64,000 bases of DNA from the NCBI RefSeq assembly GCF_024362695.1, contig NC_065426.1:8462236-8526235 (forward strand), written 5' to 3'. The stretch comes from Pectinophora gossypiella. Its lineage: Eukaryota; Arthropoda; Insecta; Lepidoptera; Gelechiidae. The first letter of the stretch is position 1; the number at the start of each line of letters is the position of its first letter. The translations under genes and the position numbers were made by a program. The notes beneath the pieces are model-generated. The model was not told the DNA's origin and made no database searches. It saw only the letters and a list, made by a program, of their open reading frames with translations. Of the stretch, positions 30,653 through 42,654 are shown piece after piece.

Positions 30653-31264
30653 TATATACCAAAAAGTAATACGAGGGGTGGGGGGACATACGCAGGCGTT
30701 CCCCTCTGCGAACCTATATGTCCCCAGAACAGGTAGATCTATACAGTAGTTGCAGTCGGCCTGCGCGCTAGTTCCGAGTTCGCGGAGGTCCGTGTTGCTC
30801 TATGCTATGTATAGTTAACATTAATTAAATTCTTTATAAGACGCGACTTTTACCGTACCTTTAATTTCTTCCATCAGCTCTTGGACTTCTCATTCCGTCT
30901 GTCGTCCGTATGAAAATACAGCAACTGTGCCAAAGTTATGTACATTGGTAGATAAAATCCTAGAGACATTCGGGCCACGTGCGTCTTACGAGGTAGAACT
31001 CTTCTTGTGCCATGATATTATGAAATCTTGAGGTACAGATCCCGTGGAATGACGGCGGATGGGGAAATTATAGGACCGGTATTTGGCCGTGATTACATTG
31101 CCACGTAATCTCCTGTTACATAAATTAAGTAACAGAAGTATACAATCACCGTCACTCAAAAAAACATTTGTTACATTGTCACAGATACACAAATACACAA
31201 ACACTACACACATACATACACAAGGGTTTCTGAGGGGTTAGGTTAGGGCAGGGGTTAGGTTGCC

Positions 31265-31510
31265 TGTAATGTATGTCTATCTGTCTCATGACTATATCCC
31301 AATTGGGGTAGGCAGAGATACATCCATCACAAGATGAACTAAGTACTCACACCTCACCGAGCTTTCTGTTAGACCAGAAACTTGTGGTGAGCCGTATCGC
31401 CGTCTATAATGGTCGAGCCAACTATGTTAGTGAAATCGGCACTTAAGATAAATTAATGACTCATACGTGAAAATCCAGCACCGAGATTCGAACCGGCGCT
31501 CCCCGTTTGT
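31265..31510 (-). repeat. SINE-D, near full-length with tRNA-like head
   Basis: ATATCCCAATTGGGGTAGGC tail, CTATAATGGTCGAGCCAACT middle, GATTCGAACCGGCGCTCCCC head (box B reversed). Confidence 0.75.
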
Positions 31511-31624
31511 GAACCACAGGTGCACAGTGACTATTGCACCGAAAGCCAAATCGAAATGGCACGTATAGAAAGTGGATTTAAACAATTTCAACGAATCCGC
31601 AAGCGTCGATTGAGTTCAAACCGA

Positions 31625-31656
31625 GCGAGTCCATTTGACTGGACAAATGGACTCGC
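31625..31656. repeat. Perfect 13-bp stem hairpin
   Basis: GCGAGTCCATTTG (31625-31637) and CAAATGGACTCGC (31644-31656), loop ACTGGA. Confidence 0.85.
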
Positions 31657-31728
31657 AAGTGCGCAGGGTTGGGAAATACCGGGATTTTATTTAACGCGAT
31701 TAGTATCTCATCGTTTCCAAATGTATTT

Positions 31729-32053
31729 ATAACGGCCTCCGTGGTCCAGTGGTTTGAGCGTTGGGCTCACGATCCGGAGGTCCCGGGTTCAAATCCCAGT
31801 GGGGACATATCACAAACATCACTTTGTGATCCCTAGTTTGGTTAGGACATTACAGGCTGATCACCTGATTTTCCGAAAGTAACATGATCCATGCTTCGGA
31901 GGGCACGTTAAGCCGTTGGTCCCGGCTACTATTTATCGATGTAAGTAAGTAGTCGTTACATGAGCCATGTCAGGGGCCTTTGGCGGCTCAATAATAACCC
32001 TAATGGGTTGATGGGGTTGGTAATCCACCTCACAATCCACACGATAGAAGAAG
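31729..32053 (+). mobile_element. SINE-C, full copy with target duplication
   Basis: Flanked by AATGTATTT (31720-31728, 32054-32062). Head GGTCCAGTGGTTTGAGCG, box B GGTTCAAATCC, core TGCTTCGGAGGGCACGTTAA, tail CCACCTCACAATCCACACGA. Confidence 0.87.
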
Positions 32054-32134
32054 AATGTATTTCTTAGCTTTTCAAAAATATATGTTTGGTGTATGTCTTC
32101 TATGTAGTGTTGCCACCATCAATAGTTAAAACAC

Positions 32135-32290
32135 ATAATGGCCCCGATTCCTACAGACACATACTAATTTTATTTTAAGTTATACCTGTCATTTTCTTAT
32201 CTGCTGAAAAAGAAAGGGACGTATAATCGACAGACATAAAACTTATGGAACACACGTTAATTTTAGGCAGAAATTTAAAACAGAACATAA
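32135..32290 (+). mobile_element. MITE-i half
   Basis: GGCCCCGATTCCTACAGACA, CATTTTCTTATCTGCTGAAA; left arm and part of the middle only. Confidence 0.6.
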
Positions 32291-32751
32291 AAACAAGTTT
32301 ATTATGAACAAAACCGACAAAAGGTTCACCTTTTCTGCAATAGAAATCATTATCAGACTGGCCATCTTGTTTTCGTATTTTTTAATTTTAATTAGGTATT
32401 TTGTTCATTCTTATGTTTCGCGTTAATAAATAAAAGGTATATATTTTCGCCCCTTATGGGCCGCTAAGGGAGCATTTATCGATGAATCAAGGAAAATATG
32501 TTTCTTTAGTTCTCTATTTTTATCAGTAGGCAACCCTGTATAAAACCCATAGGATTCACCCCTTTGCTGTGAATGTCGCATTTCCGTTGTTTGTGTTGTT
32601 TGTTGTCAACATGTAGGACTGTCGAATCAGATGGTACTGAACTATTAAAGCTTGCATTCTGTCAGCAAAAAAATTTAGTTTCCCCAAATCTGTCGGAAAG
32701 GTTACAAACAAATGTTTATATTCGTCATCTTATCGTGAGCGTCGCCGGATA

Positions 32752-32842
32752 CAATACACCCAATGATTTTTGTGACATGTCCCCACCTCCGGACCGTGAG
32801 CCCAACGCTCAACTACTGGACCACCGAGACCGTATAACAGTA
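32752..32842 (-). repeat. SINE-C head, degraded
   Basis: TGACATGTCCCCACCTCCGG, CCCAACGCTCAACTACTGGA. Confidence 0.6.
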
Positions 32843-32929
32843 CAAACACATCATCACCATTACAGGCGGACGCAATGCGATGATATATTACAAACCGTAA
32901 TATTTTACCGTCTTATATTTAGAATGAGT

Positions 32930-33120
32930 TATTAATTTATCTTAAGTGTAGTTTCACTAACACAGTTGGCTTGACCACTATACATTGTTTTATTTTTTTG
33001 TGTTTTGTTTTATACATTGTTTGTGTTTGACCATTATAGACAGCGATATGCCTCACCACCTATCGCGGTGGTCGAATAGAAAGCTCGATTAAAGTATGGG
33101 TACTTAGTTCATAATTATAT
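32930..33120 (+). repeat. SINE-D with short internal duplication
   Basis: TTAATTTATCTTAAGTGTAG, GTTGGCTTGACCACTATA, then a T-rich insert, then GACCATTATAGACAGCGATA. Confidence 0.65.
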
Positions 33121-33148
33121 TAATTTAAAATTAGTTCGGGGGAACATA

Positions 33149-33305
33149 CATACATAAATACATAAACTCACGCCTATCTCCACCGGGGTAAGCCGAGACT
33201 ATAGAATTCCATTTGCTTCGATCCTGACACACTTCTCTCACTCTCTCCCCTCCCTCTCTCTCTTTTCTCTTCTCTTTCTTCTCTCTCTTTCTTCTTTTCT
33301 CTTCT
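33149..33305 (-). mobile_element. LINE-V 3' fragment plus CT-rich tract, with target duplication
   Basis: Flanked by GTTCGGGGGAACATA (33134-33148, 33306-33320). Contains CACCGGGGTAAGCCGAGACT and CTTCGATCCTGACACACTTC, then 70 bases of nearly pure C/T (33232-33303), which would be the A/G-rich 3' extension on the element's own strand. Confidence 0.75.
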
Positions 33306-33616
33306 GTTCGGGGGAACATAATTATTCAAAAATGTAATGTAATAGCAGAGTGCCAAATTATGCTGTGTGCAAATATCAAATTGTGTCGGCTTTGTGCAAT
33401 TGGGAATATTATCGATTGTCGTTAAAGAGGAGCACAAATTTTGCCATGAAATTGGGCGCGAGCTGTCGATGTTTGGGTGTGCTGTGTAGTCCTCCACATC
33501 ATGCTCAAGACTAGATCCAAGCATATGACGAAACAAAGAATAAAATATGAAATTGCTTTCAATTTCATTAACATTCAGATTAACATTTTAAAAAGTAAAA
33601 TATGAATTTACTTACA

Positions 33617-34000
33617 TAATGGTGCTAATTCCTGTAAACACCATCTAATTTTATTTTAAGTTATTTATGTCATTTTCTTATCCGCCGAAAAGGAAAGGGA
33701 CGGGTAATCGACAAGCATAAAATTTATGCAACACGCGTCAATTTTAAGCACAAATCTCAAACAACCATTTAAAAATTTTACATTGTCCAATAACCCGACA
33801 GAATTATGTTGACAGCACACGTCAAACGGTTTGCATACCAGCGAGATACCTTTTTGGTTCGCCCGGGTTATTCATTCATTTACTAATTCTTCTTAAAATT
33901 AAGAGCTGTCAATCATCCGTCCCTTTCCTTTTCGGCGGATAAGAAAATGCAGGAATAACTTAAAGTAAAATAAGAAGGTGTCTACAGGAATCGAGGCCAA
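33617..34000. mobile_element. MITE-i, full copy (inverted relative to 1631)
   Basis: GGTGCTAATTCCTGTAAACA at the left and TGTCTACAGGAATCGAGGCC at the right; arms contain CTTATCCGCCGAAAAGGAAA. Confidence 0.78.
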
Positions 34001-34397
34001 TAGTTTAGTATTTTGGGACATTTCTCATATGACTGAGTGTCATGCTCCCTCTCTAAATGACACTAATAATTCTCCCATCAAGTCAGTCTGTCCTTTTTAT
34101 GCAAATCGTCGGGTCTATCCCTTTTCTATATCGTTTATATCTGCTTATCTGTCACCAATAGTAAACCATTGAGGGTACTTCGGTCAAATGGGTAAACCAT
34201 GAACGATTCGATCGCAACCAATCTATAAGTTCGGTGACCGACAGGGGTATTGTGTCCTTTCTAACATAATAAAACATAATGTAGCATCACGCCTATATCC
34301 TTCAAGGGGTAGGCGAAGGTGTATTTAGTAATATACACACACTCCTTGCCAAATATGTGTCATCTATGGAATGCAATCCCGACTCAAGATCGCCACG

Positions 34398-34652
34398 TGT
34401 CGGAAGGCACGTTAAGCCGTTGGTCCCGGTTATTGAGCTGCCAAAGGCCCCTGAATTGGCTTATGTAACGACTACGTAATTACATCAGTAAGTAGTAACC
34501 GGTATCAACAGTTCAGCGTGCCTTTCGAAGGAACATCTAACAATGTCCTAACCAAACTAGATATCACAAAGTGATTTTTGTCATATTTCCCCACTGGAAC
34601 TCGAACCTAGATAGTGAGTCCAACGCTGAATTACAAGACCACGGAGGCCGTT
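34398..34652 (-). repeat. SINE-C, rearranged
   Basis: GGAAGGCACGTTAAGCCGTT is joined to the tail half, followed by CCTTTCGAAGGAACATC and the reversed head AAACTAGATATCACAAAGTG. Confidence 0.65.
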
Positions 34653-35008
34653 ACAATGAAAAGTACATAACATTTCTTCGTCAACTTAGGCCAATATTTA
34701 TTAAATCTGTACCGGCTTCTTGAGCCCCGATAGATTTTCAATTTACCCACAAAATTGAAGGGATCTTCCAACAATATGTTGCGATTCAGGTGTGGTTTTC
34801 ATATGCAAATCCTTTTATGATGGGACATGACCGGCTGAATCTGAATGTCTTGGAAATTGTGGGTAAAAATATGTATTTTTGACAAAAATAAATCTGCTAA
34901 TAATATTCCTTTCTCATTCAAACGTGATACTGGCAGAATTGTGACCACACAGAAGCCATTCATCAAGAATTGAATTGAATTGAATCCTTTCTCATTTTTC
35001 TATGTGAT

Positions 35009-35347
35009 GTGAAGCCGTGGTAGCCCAGTTCGTAGAACGCTTGCCTCTGGAATCCAGCACAGGCCTAAACCAATGATTGTCCAATTTATTTTCGAATTCA
35101 TGTTTGGATCATAAATTATTATCACGTGCTCAGCGGTGAAAGAAAACATCGTGAGGAAACTCTTTTACTCGGGAATGTGAAATTCATTTACGGAGGTATG
35201 TGACCTAATCTGTATTGGATTGGTTTTCACTTCACGGGTGAGACAGGCTGTAGCTTCTGTAAAAAACCGGACTTGTCAAATCTTCAAGTTGGGTAAGCGA
35301 ACCCTATGAAAAAACGGGATAATTTTAGGGAAATGATGATGATGATA
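35009..35347 (+). mobile_element. SINE-B, full copy with target duplication
   Basis: Flanked by TTTCTATGTGAT (34997-35008, 35348-35359). Head GCCGTGGTAGCCCAGTT.GTAGAACGC, body AATTCATGTTTGGATCATAA and GGGTAAGCGAACCCTATGAA, GAT-repeat tail. It lacks the usual box B (GGTTCGAA), lost in a deletion after CTTGCCTCTGG. Confidence 0.82.
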
Positions 35348-35513
35348 TTTCTATGTGATATAATGGTGGGTCTATCATGCTCTTGTTTACCAGTGATGTG
35401 GGGATGTTCCGGTAACTTTATTACGAGTACCTAACCTTAGAGTGCTAGAAAGAACAATTTTAAAAAGAAATGCAGCCAGGGTCCTTACTACAGGAACAAA
35501 CACATTGCTTCTA

Positions 35514-35750
35514 CCGTGTGGGTTGTGAGGTGGATTACCAACCTCATCAATCCTTCTTCTTCTTATCCTATCTTCTATATTAACCCACACGGGGTTGTGA
35601 GGTGGAATACCAGCCTCATGCACCCTGGTGTCAGGGTTATGATTGAGCTGTCAAATGCCCCAGACATGACATGACCATCACTTATTTACACCAGTAAGTA
35701 GTAACCGGAACTAATGGCTTAACGTGACTTCCGAAGCACGGATCATCACG
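35514..35750 (-). repeat. SINE-C with duplicated tail
   Basis: GTGGGTTGTGAGGTGGATTA (35519) and GGGGTTGTGAGGTGGAATAC (35593) repeat in tandem before CCTGGTGTCAGGGTTATGAT. Confidence 0.65.
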
Positions 35751-35884
35751 AAAAAAAACTACAAAAAATCATCACTAAATAATTCACTAAGTTTCCTAAG
35801 CACGGATAAGTGCTGTAAAAATGAAATTCTTCAAGAATAAATTGCTACTGAATGGCTGCACCCATATCAATTTGGACAGCATAG

Positions 35885-36180
35885 AAATGTTCTTTTTTGA
35901 CCCAAACCATTACATTTAATGGACCACATTCCAAAGATTTCTCAATGGAACTAAAGCTCAATGCACAAAGTTCGGTACCGCGAGCCAGGAAAACGGGTGA
36001 ACGCGTGCTTATAAACTCAAAACCATTTTTACCGACTTCAAAAAAGGAGGAGGTTCTCAATTCGACCGTTTTTTTTTATGTTTGTTCGGGCATAACTTCG
36101 TCGTATATAAACCGATTTGATAATTCTTTTTTTGTTCGAAAGGAGATATACCCAAGGTAGTCCCATGTCAAGGAAGTTAG
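35885..36180 (+). repeat. Dispersed repeat with ACCGACTTCAAAAAAGGAGG
   Basis: 35885-36005 matches 14590-14665. 36030-36160 (CCGACTTCAAAAAAGGAGGA, GGCATAACTTCGTCGTATAT, TTCGAAAGGAGATATACCCA) is a segment I know as very common in lepidopteran genomes. Confidence 0.6.
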
Positions 36181-36344
36181 GGTCAAAGGGCCTGGTTGGT
36201 ATTTAACAATATTGTGTGTACATAGTAATTTGATATTGTAGTAGGGTTATTTGTAGCATTTACTTGGCACCGACTTCTGAATTATAAAATTAATAAATTA
36301 ATGGAAAATACGTACTTATTACTATATCCGAAGTCTTCATCATC

Positions 36345-36412
36345 ATCACCAGCCCATTAACGTTCCCACTGCAGGGGCACGGGCTTTCCCTATGGATGGA
36401 TAGGGATGACCG
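36345..36412 (-). repeat. SINE-5S 3' end
   Basis: CATCATCACCAGCCCATTAA, TCCCTATGGATGGATAGGGA. Confidence 0.7.
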
Positions 36413-36544
36413 AAGTAAATTTATTTATTTTAGTTTTGCGTTTGAATTCGGTTATTTTTTGTTAAAAATTTTATGTCATTCCGCAACGCATATACAGTCC
36501 ATTAGACATTTTGATTTTACACCCGCCCAAGCATTTTTGGTTTC

Positions 36545-36715
36545 GCCCCAATGACGTAATATGCGATCCTGACGAACAGATTACTCTTGCTCGTCTTTCA
36601 AATATAATCCTCTCAGAGGACGAGTTCAGCCGAGGTTCGCGTCCAACCGGGCACCCTCAGGCCCGTTGTCTTAAATTTTGTACCGGGTGAGAGCCCTTAG
36701 CACCGCGCACAGTAA
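36545..36715 (+). repeat. LINE-A 3' part, internally deleted
   Basis: ATGACGTAATATGCGATCCT, then jump to TCAAATATAATCCTCTCAGA and GGCCCGTTGTCTTAAATTTT. Confidence 0.7.
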
Positions 36716-36751
36716 ATAAAAAATAAATGCATTTATTTCAGGTAGGTACCC

Positions 36752-36862
36752 ATACTTAAAGCACATAATAACGGGTTCTTACCGCGTTTAAATGGGGATA
36801 TGAGACTCCCGATATTTCGACACTGTTGCAAGTGCCATGATCACGGGATGACTGATGAGATT
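36752..36862. mobile_element. fb-family element
   Basis: AAAGCACATAATAACGGGTT, GAGACTCCCGATATTTCGAC, TTGCAAGTGCCATGATCACG. Confidence 0.7.
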
Positions 36863-36947
36863 GGAGTGGAGTAGGTAGATCCATAATTTTCTTTTATAAC
36901 CGCGTAAACTTAAAACAAGGTACCCATACTGTAAGATATAATTATGA

Positions 36948-37290
36948 GATTAAACGAACTTACCTGTAAGTGAAGTTCTATCTCAATTATACGAAGCTCC
37001 TTGTTCGAGAGGTTTTTTAACAGTGTAGTCTACGTCTTATGCTCCAGCATCGTCACAATTTTCAAAGCTCATATCCAAAGCTAAAAAAAAAAGTTAGTTT
37101 CCCGCTTCCGAGCGCACCTGTCAACTAATGTCATTATGTTTAAAGCATGTTTCATGGACAACTCCATCACCTGTGGAAGCTTTAGGGCGGGATATTAAAA
37201 TTGAAGGGAGGGAGTCCTCTCGAACAAGGAGCTTCGTATAATTGAGATAGAACTTCACTTACAGGTAAGTTCGTTTAATCTCATAATTAT
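36948..37290. mobile_element. Short inverted-repeat element with ~70-bp perfect arms
   Basis: 36948-37015 and 37219-37290 are reverse complements (TAATTATGAGATTAAACGAA ... AGCTCCTTGTTCGAGAGG). Its interior near 37016-37130 (TCTACGTCTTATGCTCCAGC ... CCGCTTCCGAGCGCACCTGT) equals, reversed, the right subterminal part of the adjacent 5.4 kb element (42505-42608), so it looks like a deletion derivative. Confidence 0.75.
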
Positions 37291-39006
37291 ACTCGCTCCT
37301 TGTTCGAGAGGTTTTTTAACAGTGTAGATGTTTAAAGCTTAGTTGGGAATGAAACATTTAAATTGAAACGAGTACCAATAATATGATTATTCATTAATGA
37401 ATAAAGGATTTTTTCATTGTTATCACAAAGGCTAATTCAGCTGCCCATGACTTTAATCCCAATAAAGGCAGTCAGAGGCACAGCCGTTGCCTGATAAACT
37501 CAGCGCGGCGTTCCACCAAACGTTTTGATATTATCATGTAGAAAACAATAAGAATAATTACTGTTCGCTAAACAAGTTTCACCAGTTCTCAAGAATGGAA
37601 TCGATATTATGTATGTTATATATGGTTATACTATACTGTACTAGAATAGATACATAGTTCTAAATAATAAAGTTGAAGTTAAGCAAGTACATTAAATACC
37701 TATTTCACATGACTATCAATTTCACAACAAAAGAACTACACAAGAACAAATTTCTGATGGAAGCTCAACATCACAATTGGCTATACGAGCCTCACAGGGA
37801 CCTCACCATAGAGCAGATTTCCGAAGCTCTTGAACAACCACGATAGTTGTAGTCGAAAGGACTGTGAGAGTTTATCATATAGTGTAACACTCATTTTTCA
37901 TTGGCACACCAAGGTCTACAATAATTATCAAAGTTACACATTATTTGTTTACATACATAAAAGAAGAAATACATAAAGAACGGGTAATGACGCGGGCACC
38001 CAGACACAAGATTGATTGTAACATCCTGTGCTAAGTTGGCAATTGTTGTCGACATTGAGTAGTTAAATGAATCCTAAGACAACATGTCAAATTGATTAGA
38101 GAAAATACAAATATAAGTGTAAGTAAGAATTTCGATACATTTATTCAAGTGACCTTTTTCATTAAGATATTCAGAACCACTGATCTAAACTTTCCTCTTT
38201 TATTATAAGATATTGTTAAATGAGGCTGAAAGTATAAAGAGGGGAAGTACATTTACATTATGTACTTGTGTGATAATTATCTTCGTGATAATTAAGATTT
38301 TGTTTTTATTAAAATAGATTACCTGAGCCCACGTTATTTTGTATTACCTAATATCGACCATATGGGCTTGGTAATAATATTTAGTATATTTTTTTTTTTT
38401 ATGTGGTAATAATAAATATAACTTGTTGTGGAATCTTTTACTATTCCTCTATGCAACCTTTCACCCACCAATCAGATGTTAGAACAACGTACACACGACA
38501 CATCAACACACGTAACATTGTTTACGCAGCTATCCCTTTAGTGTAATAATTATTAAATTTGTTTTTAGGACAGTAATAGTAACGTCCTATTATTTACTGG
38601 AAAAAATAAATAAATGGATAAAACATATTTTACCCTTAGGTATGCAGTTACATATAAGGATAACATTAATTTATTAATTATCGGTCGTGTAGGTATATTA
38701 TCATTGTTTGTAAAAATCATCCTTTTTCTTTAATCTAACCTAACATGATCCCGTTGTTTGCACTGGGATTCACTTCTCATACCCAACCTGAAGATTTAAT
38801 ATGTCAGGTTACTTAGTGAAGGGACCTGCCTGATTGACCTTACAACACTAACCGAAAAATAAGATAAACATATATTTATCATAAAAATATTATTGTTACT
38901 TCTCCACTGCAGTTTGGTTCCGATTGATTGAGTGGAGGGACACATCCCGTATATTGCTGTTTATGTTATGTAACATTAATGTTGTAATTTTTATATAAAT
39001 TGTAAA

Positions 39007-39115
39007 TACACACCAACCCGCAGTGGAGCAGCGTGGTGGAGTATGCTCCATACCCCCTCCGGTTAATTGAGGGGAGGCCTGCGCCCAGCAGTGGGACGTA
39101 TATAGGCAGTTTATG
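39007..39115 (+). repeat. SINE-A 3' end
   Basis: CCGCAGTGGAGCAGCGTGGT to GTGGGACGTATATAGGCAGT. A more decayed piece lies at 38899-38970. Confidence 0.72.
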
Positions 39116-40140
39116 AATGTAATACTTGAAGGAAATTTTCATTGAAGTTATAATATTATCAGGTAGGTACCTCAATTTATACTGAGATTAGTATTGTTAT
39201 TCCTGATTAACAAAGACAGGATTTGAATCCCATGTCTTAATGATAATGCTAAAACTTTTAGTGATAGACATTTGGGATTAATTTTACCAGAATTTTGAAA
39301 AGTAAATATCATGAAAAATATATTTGCTTGTGCAAATTTTCCCATTGTAACTTTGTAGGGAATTCTTCCTCCTCATGAGGTACTATTCTTAAACGGCCTT
39401 GCTGCCTGGGGCACTGTTGATACTAATGGCTGTGAGACTGCTAATACATCTGGTTGTAGCTCTGCTACTACTGCTGGCTGTAGGGCTGCTGGTTATGGCA
39501 CTTCTGATCATGTCTGGTTGCATTACTGCTTTTATTGCTGGCTGTGGGTGGCCTGCTGATACTGTTCCTTGTGGGCTTTCTGTTCATACTGTTGGCTGTG
39601 GGGCTGCCTGCTGATACTGTTGTCTCTGTTCCACAGATCCTGCTGCTATCTCGTTTACTCACTCTTCGGGCAATGTTATTCATTATTATTTATGTGCTAT
39701 TTGAATTTTATGATGTTGGTTGAAAGAATTGAATAGCAGTTAATGGTTCTCTAACCATGTCCTGTGTACAGTTATCTCTTTTGGAAGTAATCTCGGCTAT
39801 TAATACTTCGATTTCTAGCACAGTTGAGGTTGATTAATAGAACAGAGGCTTTTAGGTTTTGAACTGTCGGTTATTTCTTCAGAATTTGTACTCTCATTAT
39901 TTTATAATGACCAATTTGACATAATAGTCTATTGTTTCTCAGCATTAGTCTAATCTTGAGTTTCAACATGGGTAGGTAAGCCCCGACAATTAAATCGTTT
40001 ATCTTCAATTCCACAAGTGACAAATCAAACATGAAAATAAAAGTATAAAAAATAGTTGGTCTATGTTCTAGCTATCTACTAGCGTTTAGCAAAAGGCGAT
40101 ACTTGTAGTGGTAGCTTTATGTTATTTGAGTTGATACCAT

Positions 40141-41135
40141 AAAGTCCATTGTCTATCCTCTAAGTGATAGCTCTAGGTATGGAAATGAGAAATAGGTATA
40201 TAGCGCTTGCCAATGCCGACCCTAATCGCGGTAGCTCTTATGTTAATAGGGTTCATACCATCAAGTCCATTGTCTATCCTCTAAGTGATAGCTCTAAGTA
40301 TGGAAATGAGAAATAGGTATGTTAGCGCTTGTCAATGGCGACTTTCTTAGTGGTATCTTTTACATTCATTGTGTCTTCAAGTCCATTGTCTATCCTCTAA
40401 GTGATAGCTCTAGGTATGGAAATGATAAATAGGTATATAAGCGCTTGGCAATGGCGACCTTCCTGGTAGTAAATCTTTTGTTAATTAGGTTGATACCATC
40501 AAGTCCATTGTCTATCCTCTAAGTGATAGCTCTAAGTATGGAAATGAGAAATAGGTATGTTAGCGCTTGTCAATGGCGACCTTCCTAGTGGTAGCTCTTA
40601 TGTTCATTGCATTGATACCTTCAAGTCCATTGTCTATCCTCTAAGTGATAGCTCTAGGTATGGAAATGACAAATAGGTATATTAGCGCTTATCAATGGCG
40701 ACCTTCCTAATGGTAGCTCTTATGTGCATTGTGCCTTCAAGTCCATTGTCTATCCTCTAAGTGATAGCTCTAGGTATGGAAATGACAAATAGGTATATTA
40801 GCGCTTATCAATGGCGACCTTCCTAATGGTAGCTCTTATGTGCATTGTGCCTTCAAGTCCATTGTCTATCCTCTAAGTGATAGCTCTAGGTATGGAAATG
40901 TAAAAAAGGTATATTAGCGCTTAGCAATGGCGAACTTTTTAGTGATAGCTCTTATGTACATTGAGTTGGTACCATCAAGTCCACTGTCCATCCGCTAAAC
41001 GATGGCTCTAGGTATTAAAATAAGACATAGGTATATTTGCGCTTTGCAACAGTCTTAGTGGTTGATTTTTAAGTTAATAGGGTTGATACATCAAGTCCAT
41101 TGTCTATCCTCTATTGTGATAGCTCTAAAAGGAAA
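40141..41135 (+). repeat. Tandem array, ~120 bp unit, nine units
   Basis: AGTCCATTGTCTATCCTCTA recurs at about 40141, 40262, 40377, 40499, 40620, 40737, 40853, 40974 (diverged) and 41090, spacings 115-122. Each unit has the small stem CTATC-ctctaagt-GATAG, GGTATGGAAATGA and GCGCTT..CAATGGCGAC. Units six and seven are almost identical. Confidence 0.9.
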
Positions 41136-42654
41136 CAAATAGTCTGTCTATCCTCTAGTCAGACAGTTCACTACTAGTGCTTAACTAGGTGACTCTCCAA
41201 GTGGTGTTCTCTTGTTGGTTAGGTTGGTACCAATAATCATCACCCATACGTTGGAAGCTTGAAATATAATAAGATTAGAGTAATTTGGAAGAAATTGCTT
41301 ACTATAATAAGGCTATCTCTTGCCTGTATCCTCTTAACACTCTTTCTGTTTTTATTGTTAGGGTATGTTATCATCATCTTATATTGTAAGTATCATTCGG
41401 AGAAGATAACATTATTATCACCACTTAACAGAGACTGTGGGATGGGATTATGTACTGTTATAATATAGTATAATATCATTTTTAAGTATGGTTATCTTGT
41501 ATTGAACCAATTATAATCCTCTAAATGTTTTAAGTGTTATCTTGAATAAGTTATGTATCTTGTCTACCAATGGTGTAGATGACCTCTGTAATATCGAGTA
41601 CTACTGTCTCATAGGTACTTCTTGATGAACAGGGTAAACATGAAGTGCTTCTGTCATCTAATTATCTGAACTTGTCAAATTATTTCCGAGTTAATTATTT
41701 ACTTTTCTATGCCATTCTGTGGTTATATTTCACTGGGTCTCTTCGTTTTATTACAAAACTGCTCTTTTCATTCGCTGATAGTAAGTTATCAACCACCACA
41801 TAAGTCAAGAACACGAATTACGAAAAGAAACAAAAATAAAAATCTTTTTTTTTTGTGACAGATGAAAATAAAAACGCGGCAATCAGGGACTGAAGACAAG
41901 GCTTAGGCCTATTTTGATCGTGATTTTCGAATATTAAATTACTAAAGTCAAGACTGTATAGTCCTCAGATCTTTGCCTGCCTTATATAAGGCGAATTTAA
42001 ACAACAACAACATCGGAACAAAGTATAACATTTAAATCACTGTTATAACACGAACACGATACAATTTTAATATTATTATTATTTCTGTTAATAAAACTAG
42101 TTACTTTTATTAGTAATAAGTGCCGACTTAAGTTACTTCTTCGAATGTTAGGATTATAAAATTATAACCTCAAAAAAAGTAATTTGTTTTCGACAATAAA
42201 AGGAATCGAATTGAATTGATCATAATTATAATCTTCTCTTGTTTTAGTAGATGGATAATGTTAAGACTTACCAGTTTAATCCACATTTTGTTTTATCAAA
42301 AAGAACTTACGCTCGTCGTCTTCCACATTTTTTCTTTGGTACTGTTTCTAGCTTATTTAAAGAAAAAAGCACTTGATTATGTAAGTAACAGATTTGTCGC
42401 ACTACATCAATCATGTTTTTGCGTTAAATATTAGTTTTCAATTAGTTTAAAATACTGTTTATTTACGGAGGCGAAGTGACGCGCCGGTGCACAAAAACCG
42501 TAATGACATTAGTTGACAGGTGCGCTCGGAAGCGGGAAACTAACTTTTTTTTTTAGCTTTGGATATGAGCTTTGAAAATTGTGACGATGCTGGAGCATAA
42601 GACGTAGACTACACTGTTAAAAAACCTCTCGAACAAGGAGCGAGTATAATTATG

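Larger units (their letters stand above)
37283..42653. mobile_element. 5.4 kb element with perfect 45-bp terminal inverted repeats
   Basis: 37283-37327 (ATAATTATACTCGCTCCTTG ... TTAACAGTGTAG) is the exact reverse complement of 42609-42653. Inside are SINE-B and SINE-A scraps (38752-38830, 38899-39115), a low-complexity CTG/GGG stretch (39400-39620), and a tandem array (40141-41135); 37328-38750 and 41240-42480 have nothing recognised. No transposase-like frame is visible, so it would be non-autonomous. It adjoins and slightly overlaps the short derivative. No clear target duplication, so the superfamily is open. Confidence 0.65.

Noticed and set aside
33131..33536. Lys/Glu/Arg-rich minus-strand frames
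   Set aside because: They translate the CT-rich tract and a LINE-V tail; low complexity only.
39399..39614. 71-residue Leu-rich frame resembling membrane segments
   Set aside because: It is a translation of degenerate CTG/GGCTG simple sequence inside the 5.4 kb element, with an equally open antisense frame.
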